A stretch of 64,000 nt of DNA from Larix kaempferi (Eukaryota; Streptophyta; Pinopsida; Pinales; Pinaceae). A program made the translations under genes and the position numbers. The notes under the pieces are model-generated. The model saw only the letters and a program-made list of their open reading frames with translations. It had not been told where the DNA came from and did no database searches. This document shows positions 56,301 to 64,000 of the stretch, piece after piece (the first letter of the stretch is position 1; every line of letters begins with the position of its first letter). The DNA lies in contig BSBM01000186.1 of the NCBI GenBank assembly GCA_027924585.1, positions 6,262,001 through 6,326,000 of the forward strand, written 5' to 3'.

Positions 56301-57594
56301 AATATAGAAATAGCAACCGAGGCCAATCCATTAAACCCTGCTACAAGCAGAGGGACCCTCAGAAGTTTTCACCATCAAAATATTAATTACAATGAGTCTT
56401 CATACACCGGGTCAAGCCAAAGGAAACCACCCCTGAGACTTCAAAAATCTGAGTGAGCCAAAGGCCTCACGAAGTCTCACCATCATAATTTACCAAAACC
56501 GAGAAAGGTAAGTGTGAAGGGTTAACAGAACCCAAGTCTTACCATTTCCAAACGCCATGAGTAGTTCGTAAGGGCTCTTTTCTAGTTCAACACAGGGAGC
56601 CACTCCATACCTGTCAACAAGAACATATCAGAAGTTAGAACCTGAATAGTTAAAGGATTATGGAGTTAAAAACTGAGAAAACTTCAGGGGTAGCGAGAAG
56701 AGTAGTTAACTGTAGATGGGTTCTACTACATCATGACCATGCCCATCAACGATACCCTGGCCATGCACACAGCTCAGGCCAGGCGTAGTTGCTCCACCAA
56801 CAAGCTAAATAATCTCCCTCTAATCCAAGAGACAATCAAACTCATGACTTGACATCGTTGGGAAAACCCTTGCCAAACCCTTCATCCAGTTGGCCACAAA
56901 CCACGTGACTGCCAAAGAGTGCATTCAATATAGCCAACTACCATGATAGGACACCATTGAAAATTGCAAATCATATCGTATAGTTTTGGGGGTTCAAACA
57001 TTTAGTTAAGTATCATAAAGGACAAAGACCTCAACCCTTACATATTTATCACCAAGGGTGTTTTTCTTCCACCTTGAGAATTTCACATGATGAAACTATT
57101 CACAAAATAACCACGAGGGACACCTATGAGGAAATTTCAAATAAGTATGCATTAGAGGAATCGCTAAATAAGACCACAGGTCTCAAACATTCACACCTTA
57201 CCTCTCGGTGACTCCGCCAGGAGTACTTAGATTAACCCCAAAGTTTCAGGAAAATTGAACTTCACTCATCAAGTTTATCAAACCTGAGGATTAACATTTG
57301 AACAATTGAGCTTTTAAAACATACATCTAAAGCGCACAAGAAGCAAAAAGACTGCTAGTATTATCTCATGACTACACTTTGCAATCATACTCAACATAAT
57401 CACTTCCGCATCGATAAGCATGACCAATGAGAACTACCTTGTTAGAAATTCTCCCAAACACTTAGATACTAAATGCAATACCGATACCCTTTTTTTATAG
57501 CACTGAAGTTGTTTCATAAACTATAATTGGTGATAGGAAGATTTGCAAGGTGAAGGAATTTTTTTTTTATTCTATTATTTTTAGGGACATTACA
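53301..57594 (+). repeat. 3' LTR of the chromovirus (4294 bp)
   Basis: Same start and end as the left LTR and collinear along its whole length, with scattered substitutions. Confidence 0.92.
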
Positions 57595-57599
57595 AGTTC
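57595..57599. other. Target-site duplication, right (AGTTC)
   Basis: Exact match to 44145-44149. Confidence 0.92.
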
Positions 57600-58320
57600 T
57601 AATGAGAAGACAAAAGAGATAACCTTAATTCAAAGTTCTTCAGGCGATGAAGAGGAGGAAGATAAATCAAATTCTCAACAGAACCAGATGAGCTTACAGC
57701 AGGATTGTACAAAGGTAGAAGAAGCATATGAAGAAGTTAACAAAGTTGAAGAAGAATAAACTATTCTAAAGATTGAACAAGATGAATTTGAAATTGCAGA
57801 AAAGAATGGCAATGGATAAACATGAAGAAGATTTAATCTTCAAAAAACTTGATATTCCACCTTCCACATCTCAAGACCCTACTTTCCGAGGAGAGGTAAA
57901 CATATGCTTAGAGGTTGAAAGTCTTAGAAAGGTTCAGGAACAACATCAAGCAGAAATATTCCTTAATGATTCAAATGATAGGCTTACAAAGACCAATAAG
58001 TGTCTAAGGGAGGACTTAGGAGAAGTTAATGCTCGTTATTAGGAACTGATTGTTGTTGCCAAAAAAGCTCTTAAGAGGAAAAGGGAAGTAGAGGCTCAAA
58101 CTGATGACTTAACTAGGCAGGTGCAGAGTTTTAATGAGAAGAATAAGTTTATGTTAGACAAAATCAAAGATTTGGAAGCTGAGCAGCCTCAACATAACAA
58201 AAGGACTCATGCGCTGGAAGGAATTTCTATGTTAGTAGTGGCTACCAGAAAGGCTACTTAGTGCCTAGTTTATTTTAATGCATTCTCATTTTGTATCAAA
58301 TATGTAATGGTTAATAGTTA
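57600..58320 (+). pseudogene. Unrecognised coiled-coil frame, 3' part
   Basis: Continues the frame cut at 44149: SNEKTKEITLIQSSSGDEEE, then EEAYEEVNKVEEE, a TAA, a frameshift near 57810 and a long heptad-rich stretch (CLEVESLRKVQEQHQAEIF, LTKTNKCLREDLGEVNARY, stop, DDLTRQVQSFNEKNKFMLDK). It ends with a stop at 58258 or soon after (ALEGISMLVVATRKAT). The acidic hinge and coiled coil suggest a filament-forming or scaffold-like protein. The sequence downstream is AT-rich and leads to the next element. Confidence 0.5.
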
Positions 58321-58939
58321 AGTTTTTAGTTAAAGACTTACTTAAAGACTCGAAGTTATCCTAACTATTTTATGCAATTGCTTTTTGAGACTAAAACCTA
58401 AAAGTAGTTACAAACTACTCTTTTTGTAAAAGGATAAAAGAGGTAAAGGAGGATGTAGAAGGGTTCGATTTTTTTGGTTTCAGGAAGCTATATACAGTGA
58501 TAATATTGAAGCTTTGCAAGACTCTTATGTAAGCCCTAAAGACTAAGATTAATATATATGTGATATAAGCCATTTTATCCTGTTTGATTGAGTTTTTGTT
58601 TCTGATTAGTTTGATCATTCAACATATGAATTCATTTTCTGTTTTAATGTTTTAGTCCAGTGAATGCTTATGTGTTGTAGATAAAAACCTGTATGTGTGG
58701 TTATAAATGTGATGGTTGATATTTACATTGTTGAGCTTTATGATTTTAGTTCTTCAATGAACTACATGATTTAGTAAATTGTTTTAGTTTGATTTACTTT
58801 TATTTTCTTGAAATTGAAACCTTCAAACCAACCAACCCTAAACCAAGAAAAACCTATTTCATTTTCATATTAAGATTATTGAGATTGTGCTAGCTTGCCC
58901 TTCTGTAGTCTAGGGACAATTTCTGGCACTAACATCTTT
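58321..58939 (+). other. Region before the primer site, probably LTR
   Basis: AT-rich, no coding. Because a Tat/Athila primer site follows at 58940, the end of this stretch (…CACTAACA, about 58934) should be the right end of a 5' LTR. I could not fix where that LTR begins, and no partner is inside the window. Confidence 0.4.
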
Positions 58940-58957
58940 TGGCGTCGTTGCCGGGGA
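58940..58957 (+). other. Primer-binding site TGGCGTCGTTGCCGGGGA
   Basis: Differs by one base from TGGCGCCGTTGCCGGGGA, the primer site typical of Athila and Tat gypsy elements. Confidence 0.85.
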
Positions 58958-59069
58958 TGGAAGTGAAGTTTTATATTCCCTCGGATATCTTTATTGTTCT
59001 GGTTTTGAGGTGAACAGGACCATAAAGTTTTTATTTCAGATTACAGTTTCACCAAGGTAGTATTTCATA

Positions 59070-60884
59070 GTGGCTTCCAAGAGGTCTGGGACTAGAGGGA
59101 ATCCCACTTCACCTTTACACCCAAGGGTGTCAGATCTAGAATTTTTTTTGAAGAAAGCTAAAAAATATTTACATAATCCTTCTTTTGGAAGATCCCAATC
59201 TTATCCATCTTTACTTTCTCTTGGTCAACCACAGTATTTATCTTCATTTCTATATTCTGAACCAAAATTAGAGGAAGTAGAAATTCAGGTTTTTACCAGT
59301 CCATTGTCTGGTCAATAGATCAAAACTGTGTTATTTCCCTTGTTTCAGTTTAAAGCTAATATTCCTACCATTCAACTCAGTTCAGTTAAAACCAGTAAAA
59401 TTTTGTCCTTAGCTACTCGGACTACTTAAAAAATGGCAGGTCAGCAATTGGATATGATGGATAGAATGATAGCTACTAGGCATGCTCCTTTAATGCTTCC
59501 ACAGCCTTTAAATGCTCTTCCAACAAGTGACAACCAAATATATTTACCTAGGTTTAATGGGTTGGGAGAAAGAACCATAGGGGAACACTCGAATGCATTC
59601 CTTAGTTATGTTGATAACCAAAATATAGAAGCAAAGGATGTCTGGATGCGAATGTTTGTGCAGAGTTTGGATGGTGATGTTAGAAAATTGTTCAGGGAAC
59701 TACCAGAAAACTCAATAACCCTTAGTGAAGAAATACAGGATGTTTTCATGAGATAATAGGGGGATACAAAGGATCACACATATTATATTATTGAATTTGG
59801 AGCTTTAAAGAAAAAAAATGATGAAACAATAACTGACTTTTCAAAACGCTTTAACAAAATGTATGTCATAATTACAGTGGAAATTAAGCCTTCAGAAACC
59901 TTAGCTAAACTGACATATGTAAATGCATTTGACCATGATTTTTCTTTGCACTTGAGAGAGAGGAGATCTATAACATTACTAAATATGCAAGAGGGTTCCC
60001 TAGAGGTTGAATCCAATATTTTGGCTTCTAATAGACTTAGGGATCAGTCAGACCACCAGGCTCATGAGAGAAAAGGTAAGAATGTAGTAATACTTGCATC
60101 CTCCACATCAAAGAAGGAAGAAAGTCAAATAGATGAAATGAATAAGATAATTAAAACTTTGACTGAAAAGGTGAGTAGATTGGAGTTGGAGAAGAACTCA
60201 AATAAACCTTTTCAAGATGGGGAAAGAAATCCCAATCAAAACCCTAATTAGTTTAGAAGACAATTTGTACCAAGATTCATTCCTCAGGAAATGAGAAACA
60301 ATGATATTCAGAGGGAGAAAAGATAAAATGAAGACCAGAGAGTTCCTCCCTTTTTCCAAAATAATTTTGTAGAAGAAGTTGAGAAGGTGGAAGTTGTGCA
60401 GTATGAGGATGATTTTAATCAGAATTTAAACTATTTTGGGGAGTTATCATCTGAAGGTTTTACAACTGAATGCAGTTATTAGAACTCTGAGTATTATGAT
60501 TTATATGATTATCAGGAAGGAGATGATCATTATCCTTAGGTTTCAGCTAGTATATGTTAGACTGATCCTAAAAAGTCTTATAATTTGAGATCAGGCCCAA
60601 AACAAATTGTGCAAATTCCAAAGAAGAAAATAGTTCCACTGGCTAGGCAGCTGCCTAATCAAACACAGGGAAAGAAACAAGACCATAGTGATCAGACCAA
60701 AGCAGCAAAAATTGAAGAAACTAGTAAAAATACAAATGCTTTTAACTTTGAGAATGAGTTGTGCAAAATCAAGGTTCCAGTGCCATTGACCGAGTTAATG
60801 AAAACTCCTTGTTTTGGATATTCTGCATGCAAGTTGTTGAATGTTCCAGTTAATTCTTCCCCTTCAGATACAGTTAATTTATAG
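59070..60884 (+). pseudogene. gag: Athila/Tat gag
   Basis: ATG 59070 starts MASKRSGTRGNPTSP. The capsid-type domain lies at about 59520-59960 (YLPRFNGLGERTIGEHSNAF, VQSLDGDVRKLFRELPENS and ALKKKNDETITDFSKRFNKM). A coiled-coil stretch follows (DEMNKIIKTLTEKVSRLELE), then an acidic Tyr-rich region (YYDLYDYQEGDDHYP) and a linker with SYNLRSGPKQIVQIP. No CCHC knuckle is visible. Stops include 59316 TAG, 59754 TAA, 59757 TAG, 60249 TAG, 60480 TAG, 60537 TAG and 60558 TAG. Confidence 0.75.
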
Positions 60885-60971
60885 GAAGAACATCCTACAA
60901 TAATCCTTGGGTCTGCTTCATCTGAAAATCCTACAGAAGGTTTAATTTTTCCCCCACCCTTTTAAATCACT

Positions 60972-61394
60972 TTGACTGTCCATGACCAGATGATTCACAA
61001 TTGCCTTCTAGATTCTAGAGACTCGCATAATTTGATGCCTAAAGAAGTCATGGAGGCCCTTGGTTTGAGTATTGAAAAACCATACCATGATTTATTTGCA
61101 TTTGATTCTAGAGCTGTGAAATGTTTAGGAGTGATTAAGGATCTTGTGGTTAACCTTTCTCAATTACCAATGAAGAGTGTTATAATGGATGTGGTACTTG
61201 CTGATATATCTCCTAAGTTTGGAATGTTTCTCTCAAGGTCCTGGGCAAAGAAAGTTGGTGGTACATTACAAATGGACTTGGCATATGCAACCATTCCAAT
61301 GTTTGGTGGAGAGAATAGAAGATTATATAGGAAATTACAGTATGCTTTCATAGTCACAGATGATAAGAATCCAACCAATCATCCCCTTTATTGA
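60972..61394 (+). pseudogene. Athila/Tat aspartic protease domain
   Basis: Reads MIHNCLLDSRDSHNLMPKEV at the active site, where this family normally has a Gly as the third residue of the D-S-G motif; the Arg here should abolish activity. It continues with VKCLGVIKDLVVNLSQLPMK and KFGMFLSRSWAKKVGGTLQ, usual for the clade, and ends at TGA 61392 before the extra RNase H. Confidence 0.75.
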
Positions 61395-61499
61395 GTAGAT
61401 GAGGAATTGGGTTCCTGTATGCTTCATTTTAGTGATGAGAGTACAGTCGAGGTACTGTAGGTAGAAAAAGAAGGATCAGTGAAACCTACTATTGAACAA

Positions 61500-61956
61500 A
61501 AAGATGAGTTATGGCAGATGTATTTCGATGGCTCTTCATGTAAAGAAGGAGCAAGAGCTGGCATTGTTTTGATTTATCCCGGTGGATAGGTTATTAGTTC
61601 GATGTATAAATTGGAATTTGTCACTACCAACAACACAGTAGAATATGAGGCATCGATACTTGGTTTAAGGGTTGTGAAAGATTTTGGGAATTCAACAAAT
61701 TTCTGTTTATGGTGACTCCGAATTAGTTTTCCAACAGGTGAAGAGAAAATATCAGGTAAAGAAGGATTTGTTGAATATAGAAATGAGGTTTGGGATATGA
61801 TTGACAACTTTTTCATAGCGTTCAATATTTGTTTTATTCCCAGAGATCAAAATCAGACAGCTAATTCATTAGCATTGGTAGCCACACATTTAAAGATTCC
61901 AAAGCATACTCAGCTGAAATATCCAATTGAAGTTAAATATAGATCCTCAGTGCCAG
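61500..61956 (+). pseudogene. Extra RNase H upstream of reverse transcriptase
   Basis: QMYFDGSSCKEGARAGIVLI gives the first catalytic Asp, NNTVEYEASILGLR the Glu, and VYGDSELVFQQV (in the shifted frame, about 61705-61745) the second Asp. The final motif reads PRDQNQTANSLAL with Asn where Asp is expected. A TAG at 61587 and two one-base shifts (about 61689 and 61772) damage it. This RVT_3-type domain lies between protease and reverse transcriptase, unlike the minus-strand Tat element in this window, which has it after integrase. Confidence 0.7.
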
Positions 61957-62099
61957 ACAATATAAAACAATGGAGATTTTTTGAGGATGATGTGGAGATT
62001 AAAAAATTCTTGGAATTAACTGGAGAGTTTTCCAATTCTCCAATCGATCAAGATCAAGATGAGGATGTGGATGATACTGCTGCATACATAGAAAATACA

Positions 62100-63836
62100 A
62101 TTGCTGATCACATAATTATTGAATTGAAGGGGAATTTTATTCCTAAGGGTCTGGTCCCCCTTGAGAGAATTTTTTCCAAAGATGACACTCTGTTGAAACC
62201 TTCAATGCAATATTCAGAAGAAAATATCATGAGCTGTAACATTGGCACATAGGAGCAGCCAAGAATAGTGGAAATTTCTACATCTCTTTTAGTTGAGCAA
62301 AGAAACGGGTACATTGCATTGTTGAAGAGGTTTATTGATATTTTTGCTTGGTGCTATGAAGATTTGAGAACTTATGACACTAGTATTATTCAACACAAGT
62401 TTCCTTTAAAACTAAATGTGAAACCCTTTAGACAAAAATTGAGAAGAATTAACCCAGCTTTGCTGCCAGTTATCAAGAAGGAAGTCAAGAAGTTGTTAGA
62501 TGCAAAGATAATTGTTCCACTTAGATATTCATCATGGGTTGCGAACTTGGCTCCAGTTCGAAAGAAGAATGGAGAGATTAGGTTATGTGTGGACTTCTGA
62601 AATCTTAATAGAGCTTCATTACAGGACAATTACCCATTGCCAGAAATTGAGCAAATTTTACAAAAAGTAGTGGGTGCTCAGAGAATCTCCATGGTTGATG
62701 GATTCTTAGGGTATAATCAAATAGCTATACACATGGATGACAGGGAGAAAACAACCTTCACTACTCCATGGGGCACATTCATGTATGATAAAATTCCATA
62801 TGGATTTATGAATGCGGGTGCAACATTCCAAAGAGCTATGGATATAGCCTTCGTAGGAGAAAAGGAAATATTTGTTGTAATCTACTTGGATGATATTACT
62901 ATCTTCTCTCAGTCTGATGATGAGCACTTGAAGCATCTTGAACAAACATTTTTGAAGTGTACGAAGTTTGGGCTATCATTGAATCCTAAAAAGTCACATT
63001 TTGTTGTACAGGAGGGAAAACTTCTGGGACATCTTGTTTCAGCTGATGGTATTAGAATAGACCCTGAGAGAGTTAAAGCAATTCTGAAGATTACTATCCC
63101 AAGAAGTAAAAAGGATGTTCAATCATTTATTGGAAAAATCAATTTTCTGAGATGGTTAATCCTGAATTTTGATGATACAATCAAGTACATCACATCTATG
63201 TTGAGGAAGGATCGGGAGGTGAAATGGATAGTAGAAGCTAAAGCTTCATTTCAGAAGATTAAACAAGCTTTAACAAAAGCCCCAATCTTGGTAAGTCCAT
63301 ATTTCTTGAAATATTTTCTCACTTTTTCTTTTGCATCCCAAGACACAATAGCAACTGTTCTTTTAAAAAAGAATGCAGATGGTTTAGAGCATCCAATAGC
63401 TTTCTTTAGTAAGACTCTCAGAGACTTGGAATTGAAGTACAGTACACTTGAGAAGCAAGCATATGCACTTGTTAAAGCCTTAAAATTTTTAACCTAGCCA
63501 GATAGTGAAGGTAAAAGAGGTACATGGATTGCAAAAATTATGGAATATGAGGCTGAAATCAGGCCTACAAAGTTAGTGAAGGGGCAGGGTTTAGCAAAGC
63601 TATTAGTTGATTCAAATTGTGAGGCTTTGGATATCCATTTGGTGGCAAATCAGCCAACTCAGGAAGAATTGCAAATGAAGGAAAATGAAGAGCAGATTAC
63701 AGATAAATATGAAGAATCAGAATGGTATGCTGATATTGTTTATTTTTTATTGCATTTGAAATGTCCAGATCATTTTGACAAGAAGGCATCCAGATCATTA
63801 AAGTTAAAGGCCACAAAATATTGCTTGGAAAATTAG
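62100..63836 (+). pseudogene. pol: Reverse transcriptase and RNase H of the Athila/Tat element
   Basis: After a linker (GNFIPKGLVPLERIFSKDDT) the reverse transcriptase runs from about 62300: FIDIFAWCYEDLRTYDTS, KLLDAKIIVPLRYSSWVANL, a TGA at 62598, VDGFLGYNQIAIHMDDREKT, TPWGTFMYDKIPYGFMNAGA and the catalytic VIYLDDITIFSQ (62883). RNase H follows (LTFSFASQDTIATVLLKKN and ALVKALKFL), then TAG 63495 and a jump to SEGKRGTWIAKIMEYEAEIR. About 25-30 residues expected between these are missing, suggesting an internal deletion in RNase H. Confidence 0.85.
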
Positions 63837-64000
63837 CAGTTGTTTTGGAAGGATCCAGGTGGAATTTTACTTAGATGTTTAGAAAAATCACAAGTGAAAG
63901 ACGTTATTTCAGAAATGCATGAGGGTGCTTGTGGGGGTCACAAGTATTGGAAGTCTACAGCATATAAAATCCTCAGGTTTGGGTATTATTGTCCCTCTTT
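63837..64000 (+). pseudogene. pol: Start of integrase, cut by the window edge
   Basis: In the same phase, after TAG 63834, MHEGACGGHKYWKSTAYKIL and GYYCPS match the His-containing half of the integrase zinc finger. The rest lies beyond the window. Confidence 0.7.

Larger units (their letters stand above)
44150..57594 (+). mobile_element. Chromovirus (Ty3/gypsy) with 4.3-kb LTRs
   Basis: A structurally complete 13,445-bp element: LTRs at 44150-48445 and 53301-57594, primer site, gag, one long pol frame ending in a chromodomain, purine tract and a perfect AGTTC duplication. The very long LTRs, initiator-tRNA primer site and C-terminal chromodomain point to the Tekay/Del group of chromoviruses. 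By eye the LTR ends differ at about 6-8% of sites, so the insertion is old. About 15 stops in pol and several in gag make it defective. It is nested in an unrelated coiled-coil frame. Confidence 0.9.
58940..64000 (+). mobile_element. Athila/Tat-type Ty3/gypsy element, cut by the window edge
   Basis: Primer site, gag, protease, an extra RNase H, reverse transcriptase, RNase H and the start of integrase follow in order. One phase holds from 59070 to the last codons, apart from two compensating one-base shifts inside the extra RNase H (about 61689 and 61772). Eighteen stops by eye (12 TAG, 4 TAA, 2 TGA) interrupt it. The 3' end lies beyond 64000. Confidence 0.85.

Overview
The window looks like intergenic DNA from a seed plant with a very large, repeat-filled genome. 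A conifer or other gymnosperm is plausible, but nothing here fixes the species. There is no convincing intact host gene, rRNA, tRNA or CRISPR array. Almost everything recognisable is a retrotransposon or a decayed coding sequence. Most breaks are in-frame stop codons rather than indels, and several of the stop sets are rich in TAG.

Layout. 0.4-1.8 kb: a decayed reading frame ending in an A-tailed retroposon-like tail. 3.2-7.65 kb: copy A of a dispersed repeat, split by a structurally complete 3.2-kb LTR element (3663-6856) with 259-bp LTRs, a 5-bp target duplication, a TGGTATCAGAGC primer site and a gag-like frame but no pol (a TR-GAG type). 9.3-11.46 kb: a purine-rich tract. 11.46-15.87 kb: an LTR-like leader and a gag-protease frame with several zinc knuckles. 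16.0-16.7 kb: a tandem-repeat array. 17.7-19.2 kb (minus strand): a decayed coiled-coil gene with introns. 22.7-24.0 kb (plus): a decayed frame resembling plant-mobile-domain proteins. 24.3-28.6 kb (minus): pol of a Tat-type Ty3/gypsy element with a second RNase H placed after integrase. 28.6-31.2 kb: an LTR-like sequence with a primer site and long leader. 31.2-33.45 kb: a chromovirus integrase scrap joined to copy B of the dispersed repeat, which preserves the empty insertion site. 33.45-36.7 kb: a second purine tract, collinear with the first. 37.1-38.7 kb: minisatellites. 39.0-39.7 kb: a third purine tract. 39.7-41.45 kb: a gypsy gag-protease fragment.

43.0-58.3 kb: an unrecognised coiled-coil frame split by a complete 13.4-kb chromovirus (44150-57594) with about 4.3-kb LTRs and an AGTTC target duplication. 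58.9-64.0 kb: an Athila/Tat-type element whose extra RNase H lies between protease and reverse transcriptase. It runs off the right edge.

The most unusual points are: the pol-less gag element with its paralogous empty site and a hairpin over the polypurine tract; the discovery that two purine-rich tracts are homologous copies rather than independent simple repeats; two Tat-type elements with different RNase H positions; and the uncharacterised coiled-coil frames. All alignments and counts were made by eye.
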